Shown: piece after piece, positions 1-8,223 of the stretch
Numbering within the stretch: the stretch's first letter is position 1
How the letters are laid out: each line of letters starts with the position of its first letter
Assembly: GCF_009932725.1 (NCBI RefSeq)
Contig: NZ_BLJU01000001.1
Coordinates: 124,001 to 188,000 of the forward strand
DNA: 64,000 bases
From: Pseudomonas yangonensis
Lineage (GTDB): Bacteria; Pseudomonadota; Gammaproteobacteria; Pseudomonadales; Pseudomonadaceae
Reading direction: 5' to 3'
Program-made: the position numbers and the translations under genes
Notes under the pieces: model-generated
What the model saw: only the letters and a program-made list of their open reading frames with translations
Databases searched by the model: none
Told to the model about the DNA's origin: nothing

Positions 1-97
1 GATAGGAGAAGAACAGTTCATCGACGTTCTGCGGAAAGCCGGCCACGGTGCCGAGGTCGGCAGCCGTGGCCGGGCGGTGTTGCAGGTTCGCATTCAA
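1..97 (-). CDS. GNAT-type acetyltransferase, N-terminal fragment (runs off left edge)
   Basis: Only the first 32 codons are in the window. Read from a TTG at 97, the frame gives an N-terminus with RPATAADL, then VAGFPQNVDELFFSY, a pattern typical of GNAT family N-acetyltransferases. The stretch AAGGA upstream of the TTG could be its ribosome binding site. It would be the third gene of an operon with the two DUF4136 lipoprotein genes, starting just after the stop at 115-117. The acetyl acceptor cannot be told, and the start codon is uncertain because no ATG is well placed. Confidence 0.5.
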   Translation of the reverse strand, partial: MNANLQHRPATAADLGTVAGFPQNVDELFFSY

Positions 98-114
98 AGC
101 GGACGGTCCTTGGT

Positions 115-669
115 TCAGCGCGGTGGGTACTGCGAGAGCACCTGAGTGACGGTTTCGCGGATCGCCCGTTCGCGCTCGGCGGGTGTCGGCGGCTGGCTGC
201 GCATGATCTGTTCACCGCTGCCGCGCCACACCAGCTTGCCGTCCTTGGCGTCGTACAGGTCGATCTGCAGGGTGGCGACCTTGTAGTCCACGCGGCGCGT
301 TTCGGTGAAAGCCGGGCCTCCCCAGTAACCGCCCCAATAGCCGCCCCAGCCACCGCCGTACTGGGTGGTGATCTGATCCTGACGCTCATCGACGATCAGC
401 ACGCTCTGCACCTTGAGATCGCCCTTGCCATCGGCTGCCTGGCGCAGGCCGCGCTGGTCGAGTTGTTCGGCCACGGCCTGGCTGATGCGGGCTTCGGTGA
501 TGTCGCTTTTCAGGCGGGCATCATCGGGTTGGTAGGCGAGCTTGTCGTCCATCCAGCTCCAAGTGCGGTAGGCCGCGAAGTCGCGACTGGGGTCGAAGTC
601 GCGCTCCAGGCTGACGCTGGCGCAACCACTCAGCAGCAAGGCGAGAAGCAGGTAGGGCAAGGTACGCAT
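115..669 (-). CDS. DUF4136 family lipoprotein
   Basis: A 184-residue protein with a lipoprotein signal peptide (LLALLLSGC, lipidated Cys16), so it is probably anchored in the outer membrane. The rest fits the DUF4136 family: an early Tyr-Arg-Thr-Trp-Ser-Trp motif, a predicted small alpha/beta domain and a late LVWRGSGE strand. A glycine/tryptophan-rich repeat (GGGWGGYWGGYWGG) lies near residues 105-118. The function of the family is unknown. It starts 21 bases after the stop of the neighbouring DUF4136 gene, so the two are probably co-transcribed paralogues. Confidence 0.8.
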   Translation of the reverse strand: MRTLPYLLLALLLSGCASVSLERDFDPSRDFAAYRTWSWMDDKLAYQPDDARLKSDITEARISQAVAEQLDQRGLRQAADGKGDLKVQSVLIVDERQDQITTQYGGGWGGYWGGYWGGPAFTETRRVDYKVATLQIDLYDAKDGKLVWRGSGEQIMRSQPPTPAERERAIRETVTQVLSQYPPR

Positions 670-690
670 GTCGTTCTCCAGCGCAGTCGA

Positions 691-1269
691 TCAATAAGGA
701 GGATAGCCGTCCAGTGCGGCGCGGATGGCCGCGCGCATGGCCTCGGCCTGTGCCGCCTGGTCCTTGCCGGCCACGGCCTCACCGCTACCGGACCAGACTA
801 CCTGGCGGTCGCGTGGGTCGATCAGTTCGATGCGCACCACGGCTACCTTCTGCTCGTAAGTGCGTACGATGGGTACGCCACCGTAGGCGCCGTAGCGGCG
901 ATCCCAGTGGCTGCCGGTGCCGTAGTAGCCACCGACGTTGTCCTGATACTGGCGCAGACGGGTTTCCTGGCTGATGCGGGCGCTGACCAGCACATCACCG
1001 GGACCCTTGAGCGCCGGGCGCAGGCCGTATTGATCGAGGCCGGCACTGACGCTGTCAGCCAGTTCATTGCTGGGCGTACGGCCGTCCAGCCAGCTCCAGC
1101 TGCGGTAGCGTCCGTAATTGCGCGGCGCGGCCGGGTAGGCGCTGCGGTCAAATGTGGTGGCCGCTTCGGGCGGCGCCGGTGGCATCGGCAGCGATTCGGC
1201 CTGGTAGGGATTCTGGCTCTGGCAGGCAGCCAGCAGCGGCAGGATGAGTATGGCTATGGCGGTGCGCAT
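691..1269 (-). CDS. DUF4136 family lipoprotein (second paralogue)
   Basis: A 192-residue protein starting at the ATG at 1269. A longer reading from 1296 would put nine residues ahead of the signal peptide and is rejected. The signal peptide ends in the lipobox PLLAAC (Cys16). It shares with the downstream paralogue the [13 protein letters not shown] motif, the [14 protein letters not shown] region and the VVWSGSGE strand, so the pair looks like an old tandem duplication. The role is unknown; exported envelope lipoprotein is the safe description. Confidence 0.8.
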   Translation of the reverse strand: MRTAIAILILPLLAACQSQNPYQAESLPMPPAPPEAATTFDRSAYPAAPRNYGRYRSWSWLDGRTPSNELADSVSAGLDQYGLRPALKGPGDVLVSARISQETRLRQYQDNVGGYYGTGSHWDRRYGAYGGVPIVRTYEQKVAVVRIELIDPRDRQVVWSGSGEAVAGKDQAAQAEAMRAAIRAALDGYPPY

Positions 1270-1344
1270 GGTCGTCTCCGTGGTCGCGCGCGACATCCCC
1301 GATGGCTTCAGGCTACGCCGGGCTGCCGGCTTCGTCCAACGCGC

Positions 1345-2094
1345 TCAGAGGGGCCGGCAGATCCAGTGCAGGTAGCGGCCCAGGCCGGCGAAAGTCGGGT
1401 GGCGGCGATGGGCCAGCTCCATTTCCAGCAGGTCGACCAGCTCGGCCTTGGTCTGGAATTCCTGCGGCATGTAGTCGTGGAATACGCGCACGCCGCTACG
1501 GCTTTCGACCTGCCAGTACTCGCCGAGTTGCGTATCCAGCTCCCTCGGGTCGAGCGGGCGCTGCGGGGTCAGGCTCTGGCCCTCGCCGGCGAAGCGTTCC
1601 TTGCGCAGCTTGCGGAAGTGCCCCTTGAGCAGGTTGCGGTAGATCAGCGCGTCCTTGTTGTAGAAAGCCAGCGACAGCCAGCCGTCCCTGGCCGTCAGCT
1701 GATGCAGCACCGGCAGGATGGCCGCCGGTTCGGCCAGCCATTCCAGCACGGCATGGCACAGCACCAGATCGAAAGGCTGCTGCAGCTGGCCGAGCAGTTC
1801 CTGCCAGGGCGCCTGGATAAAGGTGGCGTTCTGCCCGGCTTCGGCGAAGCGCTGGCGTGCCCCGGTGAGCATGGGTTCGGCAGGTTCGGCCAGGGTGACC
1901 TGATGGCCGCGCTGGGCCAGCCACAGGCTCATGTGGCCAAGCCCTGCACCAACATCCAGCACGCGTAGTGAGCGGTCCGGCAGCGCTTCGGCCAGGTCGG
2001 CCTGCAACACGGCGAGACGGATGGCACCCTTGGCGCCGCCGTAGATCTTCTCGGCGAAGCGGGTGGCGAGTTCGTCGAAGTGGCGGTCGCTCAT
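1345..2094 (-). CDS. cmoM: tRNA 5-carboxymethoxyuridine methyltransferase CmoM-like
   Basis: A 249-residue class I SAM-dependent methyltransferase with motif I VLDVGAGLGHMSLW near residue 45 and the acidic strand end VTLAEPAEPM. The N-terminus (FDELATRFAEKIYGGAKG) and the long C-terminal extension ending in RYLHWICRPL are characteristic of CmoM (formerly SmtA), which methylates cmo5U to mcmo5U at tRNA wobble position 34. The start at 2094 is chosen because it overlaps the upstream MazG-like stop by four bases (ATGA), a coupling arrangement. The longer upstream reading is low-complexity shadow sequence. Confidence 0.85.
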   Translation of the reverse strand: MSDRHFDELATRFAEKIYGGAKGAIRLAVLQADLAEALPDRSLRVLDVGAGLGHMSLWLAQRGHQVTLAEPAEPMLTGARQRFAEAGQNATFIQAPWQELLGQLQQPFDLVLCHAVLEWLAEPAAILPVLHQLTARDGWLSLAFYNKDALIYRNLLKGHFRKLRKERFAGEGQSLTPQRPLDPRELDTQLGEYWQVESRSGVRVFHDYMPQEFQTKAELVDLLEMELAHRRHPTFAGLGRYLHWICRPL

Positions 2095-2396
2095 TTGAGA
2101 AAGCGCCGTTCGTTGTCGGCGAGCTTGTCGAGCACCACCTGGTTCATGTCGAGACCCAGCTCGCTGCACAGTTGCAGCAGGTAGAGCACCACGTCGGCCA
2201 CTTCCTGCCCGGCATGGGCAAGCTGCTCCGGGGGCAGTTGGCGGGACTGTTCCTCGCTCAGCCACTGGAAGATTTCCACCAGCTCGGCCATTTCCACGCT
2301 GGCGGCCATGGCCAGGTTCTTCGGGCTCTGGTAACGACGCCAGTCGTTGTGATCGCGAATGGCGTGCATGCGCGCGGTGAGTGCAGCGATGTTCAT
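2091..2396 (-). CDS. MazG-like nucleotide pyrophosphohydrolase
   Basis: A 101-residue all-alpha protein of the MazG-like (RS21-C6/DCTPP-type) NTP pyrophosphohydrolase family. It has the metal-binding helix motif EMAELVEIFQWL (ExxE) followed by QEVADVVLYLLQL (ExxD). Such enzymes hydrolyse non-canonical or excess dNTPs to the monophosphate plus pyrophosphate. The start at 2396 is supported by AAAGGAG eight bases upstream; the reading from 2420 would begin inside that region. It overlaps cmoM by four bases. The ribosome binding site lies in a perfect 10-bp hairpin (see the regulatory entry). Confidence 0.85.
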   Translation of the reverse strand: MNIAALTARMHAIRDHNDWRRYQSPKNLAMAASVEMAELVEIFQWLSEEQSRQLPPEQLAHAGQEVADVVLYLLQLCSELGLDMNQVVLDKLADNERRFLK

Positions 2397-2402
2397 GGTG
2401 CG

Positions 2403-2440
2403 GCTCCTTTCGAGCCGCATAGCTTCGGCCCGAAAGGAGC
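2403..2440 (-). promoter_or_regulatory. Hairpin masking the MazG-like gene's ribosome binding site
   Basis: On the minus strand, GCTCCTTTCG (2440-2431) is the exact reverse complement of CGAAAGGAGC (2412-2403) with an 18-base loop. The second arm contains the AAAGGAG used by the ATG at 2396. If the arms pair in the mRNA, the ribosome binding site is hidden. The complementarity is seen directly; a control function is inference. Confidence 0.45.
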
Positions 2441-2486
2441 GTGCTGCAAGTTGTTGGCGGGCAAACAGCGGAAGAGTTTGGGCTTT

Positions 2487-2554
2487 TGTAGGAGCGAGCT
2501 CTGCTCGCGAAGCGCTTGTGCTGGCCAGATTCGCGAGCAGAGCTCGCTCCTACA
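2487..2554. repeat. REP-like palindrome, tgtaggagcg family
   Basis: Perfect 24-base inverted arms at 2487-2510 and 2531-2554, starting TGTAGGAGCGAGCTC, around a 20-base centre. Related elements with the same GTAGGAGCG outer end recur at 6410, 33303, 41816 and 51974, so this is a dispersed intergenic family of the kind called REP/REPIN in pseudomonads. Confidence 0.8.
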
Positions 2555-2570
2555 CCAAACGCTCACTCCA

Positions 2571-2632
2571 TAGCCCGGATGCAATCCGGGGGCGCGTGTC
2601 GAGAATATCCACCCCGGATTGCATCCCGGCTA
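2571..2632. repeat. REP-like palindrome, tagcccggatgcaatccgg family
   Basis: Inverted arms TAGCCCGGATGCAATCCGGG (2571-2590) and the near-complement ending at 2632. It stops two bases short of the MaoC gene's stop codon. Copies of the same family occur at 36581-36643 and 41920-41975. Confidence 0.8.
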
Positions 2633-2634
2633 CG

Positions 2635-3492
2635 TCAGGCAGACAGCGGCTGCCAGCTCCCGGTCATATGCGGTGTGTCGTTTTCGCCGATCAGACGGAA
2701 CTGGCCGCTTGCAGCCGGCTCGCTGGCCTGCAGGGCGAGGTGGGTGGGCAGCAGCACCGGTTTCTGGAAGCGCACCTGCACCTCGTAGCCGGCCAGTGGC
2801 AGGTGAGCCTGCAGCGCGCCCAGGCTGCGCGCCTTGTTCCACAGGCCGTGGGCGATGGCGCGAGGGAAGCCGAAAAGTCGCGCCGTCAGCGCGTGCAGGT
2901 GGATCGGGTTGTAGTCGCCCGCCACGCGGGCGTAACGGCGGCCGGTATCGGCGGGTGCGGCCCAGTCGGCCAGCGGCGCCAGCGGCAAAGGTTCGTGCTC
3001 GGGGTGTGGCTGCGGCTGTCCGTCGAGACGCAGGGCACGGCAGAGAATGCGGCTATCGCCCTCCCACAGCAGGCCGAGCTGGTCCTCCAGGCGGGTGATC
3101 AGGCTGAAGGTGGCGCCCTTGTCGTGCGGCTGCAGATCGCGCACCTGCACGCTGACCTGGAATGGTCCCAGCCCGCCCAGCGGGCGTAGCACGCGGATGC
3201 GGTTCTCCAGGTGCACCAGACCCAGCAGTGGGAAGGGGAAGCGGTGGTCGGTGAGCAGCTGCATTTGCAATGGAAAGGCGAGGATATGCGGATAGACCGG
3301 CGGCAGATAGGCGCTCTCGGCAAGGCCGCATACCCGGCGATAGCGCACCAGGTGCTTCGGGTCCACGTCCACCCGGCAGCGCAGGCCAAGGTCGGGCAGT
3401 TCACGGCCTGTCACCTTGCGCTGCAGCGCGGCACGCATGAACAGACCGGGCAGGGCCGGTGGGGTATCGAGATCGAGCCAGTCGATGGCCAT
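2635..3492 (-). CDS. MaoC-like enoyl-ACP/CoA hydratase
   Basis: A 285-residue double hot-dog protein. The C-terminal half carries the hydratase-2 signature GDYNPIHLHALTARLFGF followed by AIAHGLW, with the catalytic Asp/His pair intact. The N-terminal half is a degenerate hot-dog fold. Members hydrate trans-2-enoyl thioesters to (R)-3-hydroxyacyl thioesters. Together with the long FabG and thiolase nearby it resembles the mycobacterial htdX-fabG4-fadA2 set, suggesting a shared acyl-thioester pathway. It is divergent from the AraC-type regulator gene across 189 bases. Confidence 0.85.
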   Translation of the reverse strand: MAIDWLDLDTPPALPGLFMRAALQRKVTGRELPDLGLRCRVDVDPKHLVRYRRVCGLAESAYLPPVYPHILAFPLQMQLLTDHRFPFPLLGLVHLENRIRVLRPLGGLGPFQVSVQVRDLQPHDKGATFSLITRLEDQLGLLWEGDSRILCRALRLDGQPQPHPEHEPLPLAPLADWAAPADTGRRYARVAGDYNPIHLHALTARLFGFPRAIAHGLWNKARSLGALQAHLPLAGYEVQVRFQKPVLLPTHLALQASEPAASGQFRLIGENDTPHMTGSWQPLSA

Positions 3493-3681
3493 TGGCGAAC
3501 TCCTTGGCGAATGGATGGCAGCAGCTTAACCCTCAGACCAGCGCTGGCATTGGCTGTTCTGCCCCGGGTCTGCGCTGGGCAGTCAATCGGTCTGCTGCGC
3601 TGTTTGCGCGGCGTGGCCCGCAGCCCCTAAGATGGCGCGGTTCACGAATAATGCTCACAAATAAGAAGAACAGCAGGAATC

Positions 3682-4674
3682 ATGCGTGATCTGACCGACG
3701 ATGTGGCGCTGATGCGCCCGGTAATCGATGCCCTGCGCGCCAGCGGAACCGACCCTGACCGCGTACTGGTGCGGGTCGGCCTGCCGCCCGGCGGGCTGCC
3801 GGCCGGCCGTTTCCCCCATGCTGCCCAGGCGGCGTTCTGGAAGGCTGCCAGTGACGAGTGCGGCGAGGAACATGTCGGCCTTTACCTGGCCCAGCACCTG
3901 CCGGCATTTCATGGCCTGCTGCTCGAATATCTGTTTCTCTCCAGCGAAACCTTTGGCGCCGGGCTGCGCCATGCCCTGCGCTACGTGCGCCTGCTCTCCG
4001 ACACCCTCAGCGCACGTCTGGTAGTGGATGGCGAAATGGCCGTGCTGACTCTGGGCGTGGAGGCCGATACACCGCGACATTTCCCGGAGATGCTGGCCGG
4101 TGCGGTGATCCGGCTGTTCGCCGCCTTGACCGAAAATGATTTCCGCCCGCGTGAGGTGCGCTTCATGCACGCCGAGGGCGCCCCCGCCCAGCGCTACCAA
4201 GCCGTCTATGGTTGCCCGGTGCGCCTGGGCGCCGAGGACTGCGCACTGCTGTTCGACGCGGCGGTGCTGGACAAACCCTCGCGCCATGCAGCCCCGGAGC
4301 TGCTGCGCATGCATGAGTCGCTGGCCCGGCGGCAACTGGCGGAAGTGGAAAGGCTGGATCTGGTGCGCCAGGTACGCGAGCTGATCGCCGAGCTGCTGGT
4401 CGATGGCGGCGCGACACTGGAGCAGGTGGCCGGCCGCCTGAACATGCCGGCGCGGCGTCTGCGCGAGAGGCTGGCCATGGCCGGCGTGCGCTTCAACGAC
4501 CTGATCACCGACTACCGCTGCCGCCTGGCCAAGGAGCTGCTGCTCAAGACCGACGAACGTATCGAAGTGATAGTCGAGCGCACTGGCTTTTCCGAGCCGA
4601 GCACCTTCTACCGCGCATTCAAGCGCTGGGTCGGCGAAACGCCGGTGGAGTTTCGCAAGCGCGGGAAGGGATGA
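3682..4674 (+). CDS. AraC family transcriptional regulator
   Basis: A 330-residue regulator with an N-terminal arabinose-binding-like domain (PF12625 type, about residues 15-200) and a C-terminal double helix-turn-helix (about 235-328) ending in the conserved region TGFSEPSTFYRAFKRWVG. The architecture is that of the OruR/ArgR-like subgroup of pseudomonad AraC regulators. It lies between the divergent MaoC gene and the convergent long fabG, so it is the likely regulator of this acyl-modifying set. The ligand cannot be told from sequence. Confidence 0.85.
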   Translation: MRDLTDDVALMRPVIDALRASGTDPDRVLVRVGLPPGGLPAGRFPHAAQAAFWKAASDECGEEHVGLYLAQHLPAFHGLLLEYLFLSSETFGAGLRHALRYVRLLSDTLSARLVVDGEMAVLTLGVEADTPRHFPEMLAGAVIRLFAALTENDFRPREVRFMHAEGAPAQRYQAVYGCPVRLGAEDCALLFDAAVLDKPSRHAAPELLRMHESLARRQLAEVERLDLVRQVRELIAELLVDGGATLEQVAGRLNMPARRLRERLAMAGVRFNDLITDYRCRLAKELLLKTDERIEVIVERTGFSEPSTFYRAFKRWVGETPVEFRKRGKG

Positions 4675-4757
4675 AGCGGCTACAGGCTATAGGCCGCAGG
4701 CTGCAGGCAAAAGCGCATTCGCTTGCTGCGGATGGCGCGTGATTGCAGGCTACAGGC

Positions 4758-4806
4758 TGTGGGAGGGGCTTTAGCCGCGACTGTCGCCGCTGAAGCGCCT
4801 CCCACA
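4758..4806. repeat. Imperfect intergenic inverted repeat
   Basis: TGTGGGAGGGGCTTTAGC is matched by GCTGAAGCGCCTCCCACA at the other end of a 49-base segment. A similar imperfect element is at 55938-55996 after the chemotaxis receptor gene, so it is another dispersed palindrome family. Confidence 0.6.
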
Positions 4807-4825
4807 CATAGTCACCCGCTTGTGA

Positions 4826-4897
4826 CCGTAGGTGGGCCGGGCGGCGATTCGCTTCAGCAACCGTAGGGTGGGCCGGGCGGCGATCCGCTTCAGCCCA
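4826..4897. repeat. Tandem direct repeat of about 36 bases
   Basis: Two adjacent near-identical copies begin CCGTAGG(G)TGGGCCGGGCGGCGAT at 4826 and 4861, differing by one inserted G and a T/C change. A related hairpin beginning CGTAGGGTGGGCTGAAGC is at 36713-36740. Both lie in non-coding DNA. Confidence 0.65.
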
Positions 4898-4911
4898 CCA
4901 CCGCAACAGCC

Positions 4912-6267
4912 TCAAGCCCCCAACAAACTCTGCCCACACACGCGTAGCACCTGCGCGGTCACCGCGCCCGAACCGGGCTGGGCGAACCAGGCCACGGCCT
5001 CGGCGACATCCTGCGGCAGGCCGCCCTGGCTCATGGAGTTCATCCGTCGTCCGGCTTCGCGGATGCCCAGCGGAATGGCCGCGGTCATCTGCGTTTCGAT
5101 GAACCCCGGCGCCACGGCATTGATGCTGATGCCCTTCTTGCTCAGCGCCGGCGCCCAGGCCTGGGCCAGGCCGATCACGCCGGCCTTGCTCACTGCGTAG
5201 TTGGTCTGGCCCATGTTGCCGGCGATGCCGCTGATCGAGGCGATCAGCACCACGCGGCCGTTGTCGTGTAGCTTGCCGGCGTCCAGCAGTGCCTGGGTCA
5301 GCACCTGCGGGGCCTTGAGGTTGACGTCGATCACTGAGTTCCAGAAGGCATCGCTCATCTTCGCCAGGGTCTTGTCGCGGGTGATGCCGGCGTTGTGCAC
5401 GACGATATCCAGGCCCTCGGGTAGCGCCTCGACCAGGCGCTGTGGCGCGTCCTCGGTGCAGATGTCCAGGGTCACCGCCTGCCCACCCAGGCGCCCGGCC
5501 AACGCCTGCAGCGCATCGGCCGCCTGTGGCACATCGAGCAGCACCACCTCGGCGCCGTCACGAGCGAGCACCTCGGCGATGGACGCGCCGATGCCGCGCG
5601 AAGCGCCGGTGACCAGGGCCTTCTTGCCAGCCAGCGGGCGCGTCCAGTCCCTGACCTGTTCGGCGCAGGCGCCAAGGCGCAGCACCTGGCCTGAGACATA
5701 GGCGCTTTTCGGCGAGAGGAAGAAGCGCAGCGCACCTTCCAGCTGCTGATCGCCACCCTTGCCGACATACAGCAGCTGCACGCTACCGCCGCGACGAATC
5801 TCCTTGCCCAGCGAGCGGGTGAAACCCTCCAGCGAACGTTGCACGCTGGCGGCGATGGGATCCTTGAGCGACTCGGGGGCGCGGCCCAGCACCACCACGC
5901 GCGGGCTGTTGGCCAGGCCCTTGAAGGTGGGCTGGAAGAAGTCGCGCAGCTCGATCAGTTGCTCGAAGCGGGTCAGGTGGCTGGCGTCGAATACCAGCGC
6001 CTTGAGTTTCGGGCTGTGCTCGGCGGTCCAGCGCGGCAGCTCCAGCTGGCCGTCGCGCGCGGCGAAAAGCTGATCGGTGAGCTTGTTGGCGAAGGGCAGT
6101 ACGGCCTTGAGCAGGTCGCCTTCGCCGCCCAGCAACAGGGCGCCATCCACCGGTCGCACCCGACCGGCCATCCAGCGTTCCAGGCGCACCGGCGCCGGCA
6201 GGCCGAGGGCGCCGACCAGGCGGCGGCCAGTGGGGGAGTTGGCGAAGGCGAGGTAACGATCGGACAT
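4912..6267 (-). CDS. Long (high-molecular-weight) 3-oxoacyl-ACP/CoA reductase, FabG4-like
   Basis: A 451-residue protein, about 200 residues longer than a normal FabG. The C-terminal part is a complete short-chain dehydrogenase: cofactor loop VTGASRGIGASIAEVL near residue 217, NAG motif (VVHNAGITRDKTLAKM), and catalytic YAVSK with Tyr near 357. The N-terminal domain lacks the active-site residues, as in mycobacterial FabG4. Expected reaction: reduction of 3-oxoacyl thioesters to (R)-3-hydroxyacyl thioesters with NAD(P)H. The start at 6267 follows GGAGC. It is divergent from the thiolase gene. The usual fabG of fatty-acid synthesis should lie elsewhere. Confidence 0.85.
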   Translation of the reverse strand: MSDRYLAFANSPTGRRLVGALGLPAPVRLERWMAGRVRPVDGALLLGGEGDLLKAVLPFANKLTDQLFAARDGQLELPRWTAEHSPKLKALVFDASHLTRFEQLIELRDFFQPTFKGLANSPRVVVLGRAPESLKDPIAASVQRSLEGFTRSLGKEIRRGGSVQLLYVGKGGDQQLEGALRFFLSPKSAYVSGQVLRLGACAEQVRDWTRPLAGKKALVTGASRGIGASIAEVLARDGAEVVLLDVPQAADALQALAGRLGGQAVTLDICTEDAPQRLVEALPEGLDIVVHNAGITRDKTLAKMSDAFWNSVIDVNLKAPQVLTQALLDAGKLHDNGRVVLIASISGIAGNMGQTNYAVSKAGVIGLAQAWAPALSKKGISINAVAPGFIETQMTAAIPLGIREAGRRMNSMSQGGLPQDVAEAVAWFAQPGSGAVTAQVLRVCGQSLLGA

Positions 6268-6571
6268 GAAGGGCTCCTGCGGGCGAATCGAAAGTGGTGT
6301 CACTGTACGCGGCGACAGGCAAAGCGCAATTGACTCTGTTGCCTCACGCGCCGGCGAGGCGGCCAATGTTCGTGCGTGCCTGAGGTTTAGCCTGTTGGAC
6401 CAAAAGATCTAGGAGCGAATTCATTCGCGAATGAATTCGCTCCTACAAGGTGTCACAGGTATTTCCTCAGTCACTTTGGTGTTCCGGTCATGCGATTGCC
6501 CTGCCTGTGTGGCCGGCAGGCTAAAGTGTATGCCTGATTTCATTCAGCTCTTCGACCAGCAAGGAGTCCTC
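6268..6571. other. Divergent fabG4-like / thiolase intergenic region
   Basis: A 304-base gap with the 5' ends of two divergent genes. It holds the 36-base perfect palindrome at 6410-6445 and AAGGAG (6561-6566) for the thiolase start. No operator for the neighbouring AraC protein could be identified. Confidence 0.5.
6410..6445. repeat. Perfect 36-base palindrome
   Basis: TAGGAGCGAATTCATTCG is followed directly by its exact reverse complement, with no loop. The outer ends match the tgtaggagcg REP-like family, so this is probably a collapsed or variant copy of that element. It lies between divergent fabG4-like and thiolase genes. Confidence 0.75.
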
Positions 6572-7849
6572 ATGGCCCAGTTGCGCCGGGTCGCCATCGT
6601 AGGCGGCAACCGTATTCCGTTCGCCCGTTCCAACACCGTCTACGCCAGGGCGAGCAATCAGCAGATGTTGACCAGCGCGCTGGAAGGGCTGGTGGAGCGC
6701 TTCAACCTGCATGGCGAGCGCCTCGGTGAGGTGGTGGCCGGTGCGGTGCTCAAGCATTCGCGCGACTTCAACCTGACCCGCGAATGCGTGCTCGGCTCGC
6801 GTCTGGCGCCGGAAACCCCTGCCTACGACCTGCAGCAGGCCTGCGGCACCGGCCTGGAAGCGGCGATTCTGGTGGCCAACAAGATCGCCCTCGGACAGAT
6901 CGACTGCGGTATCGCCGGCGGCGTCGACACCACCTCGGATGCGCCCATCGGGGTCAACGAGGGGCTGCGGCAGATTCTGCTGGAGGCTAACCGCGGCAAG
7001 AGTACCGGCGACAAGATCAAGAGCCTGCTGAAGATTCGCCCGCGCCACCTGGCGCCGCACATTCCGCGCAATGGCGAGCCGCGCACCGGGCTGTCGATGG
7101 GCGAGCATTGCGAGCTGATGGCGCAGCGTTGGGCCATCCCGCGCGACGAGCAGGATCAGCTGGCACTGGCCAGCCACCAGAAGCTGGCGGCGTCCTATGC
7201 CGAGGGTTGGCACGACGATCTGATGACGCCCTTTCTCGGCCTGACCCGCGACCAGAACCTGCGCCCGGACATCAGCGCGGAGAAGCTCGCCACCCTCAAG
7301 CCCTGCTTCGAGCGCGGCCCGCGCGGGACCCTGACCCCGGCCAACTCCACGCCATTGACCGATGGCGCCTCGATGGTGCTGCTGGCCAGCGAGGAATGGG
7401 CCCAGGCCCGCGGCTTGCCGGTGCTGGCCTACCTGCGCGATGGCGAGGCGGCGGCGGTGGATTTCGTCCAGGGCAAGGAAGGTTTGCTGATGGCGCCGGT
7501 CTACGCAGTGCCGCGTCTGCTGGCGCGCAACGGCCTGAGCCTGCAGGACTTCGACTACTACGAGATTCACGAAGCCTTCGCGGCCCAGGTGCTGTGCACC
7601 CTCAAGGCCTGGGAAGACGCCGACTACTGCAGGGAGCGCCTGGGCCTGGCCGCGCCGCTGGGTGCCATCGATCGCAGCAAGATGAACGTCAAGGGCAGTT
7701 CGCTGGCCGCCGGTCATCCGTTCGCGGCTACCGGCGGGCGCATCGTCGCCAACCTGGCCAAGCTGCTTTCGGTGGCTGGAGAGGGGCGCGGCCTTATTTC
7801 CATCTGCGCCGCGGGCGGTCAGGGTGTGACCGCAATCCTCGAACGGTAA
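6572..7849 (+). CDS. Acetyl-CoA C-acyltransferase (thiolase)
   Basis: A 425-residue thiolase. The nucleophile is Cys91 in QQACGTGLEAA. The C-terminal His (GHPFAATGGR) and second Cys (CAAGGQG) are present, so all catalytic residues are intact. It should catalyse CoA-dependent cleavage of, or condensation to, 3-ketoacyl-CoA. The start at 6572 is fixed by AAGGAG at 6561-6566; the earlier frame extension has no ribosome binding site. It pairs with the long FabG and MaoC genes; the FadI/FadA2 type is the closest match from memory. Whether it acts in degradation or synthesis is not decided. Confidence 0.9.
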   Translation: MAQLRRVAIVGGNRIPFARSNTVYARASNQQMLTSALEGLVERFNLHGERLGEVVAGAVLKHSRDFNLTRECVLGSRLAPETPAYDLQQACGTGLEAAILVANKIALGQIDCGIAGGVDTTSDAPIGVNEGLRQILLEANRGKSTGDKIKSLLKIRPRHLAPHIPRNGEPRTGLSMGEHCELMAQRWAIPRDEQDQLALASHQKLAASYAEGWHDDLMTPFLGLTRDQNLRPDISAEKLATLKPCFERGPRGTLTPANSTPLTDGASMVLLASEEWAQARGLPVLAYLRDGEAAAVDFVQGKEGLLMAPVYAVPRLLARNGLSLQDFDYYEIHEAFAAQVLCTLKAWEDADYCRERLGLAAPLGAIDRSKMNVKGSSLAAGHPFAATGGRIVANLAKLLSVAGEGRGLISICAAGGQGVTAILER

Positions 7850-8223
7850 TCCAATACGGGTGATTGCAAGTCATCGCAATCACTCGATGTAAGCAACTCC
7901 GTGATTCGGGTGGCCCGTGTACCGCGTGGCCGCCCTTTTTTTGCCCTGCATTTGTCCCTGCCAGCGATGCGCGCGCGACACCATGCCACGCTGCGGTGGC
8001 CTGTCGCGCGGCAAATCACCACAGCGCCCGTCATGCCTTTAGCGGCTAGTCTTTTAGTACGCATTGATCCAGATCAATGCGCCATTTTCGCGCTTTGTCT
8101 GGCAGCCACTCGGCTGCAGTTCACTTCAATAAGAACAATTTCAGCTCGTTTGACTCCAAGACCTGGAGTCTATGGATCGGCTTTGCGTGCTGGGGCCGAA
8201 ATAACCCTGAATGAGGATGTGTC
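7850..8223. other. Upstream region of cioAB
   Basis: A 374-base gap after the thiolase gene. It carries the ANR/FNR box at 8064-8077 and a GAGGATGTGTC stretch directly before the cioA ATG. No small gene was recognised. Confidence 0.6.
8064..8077. promoter_or_regulatory. ANR/FNR box upstream of cioA
   Basis: TTGATCCAGATCAA matches the FNR/ANR consensus TTGAT-N4-ATCAA at all ten defined positions. Its centre is about 153 bases before the cioA start. In P. aeruginosa, ANR represses cioAB at low oxygen; the position here cannot by itself decide activation or repression. Confidence 0.8.

Noticed and set aside
463..1968. A 501-codon open frame on the plus strand
   Set aside because: It crosses three minus-strand genes with good signal peptides and motifs and has no recognisable domain.
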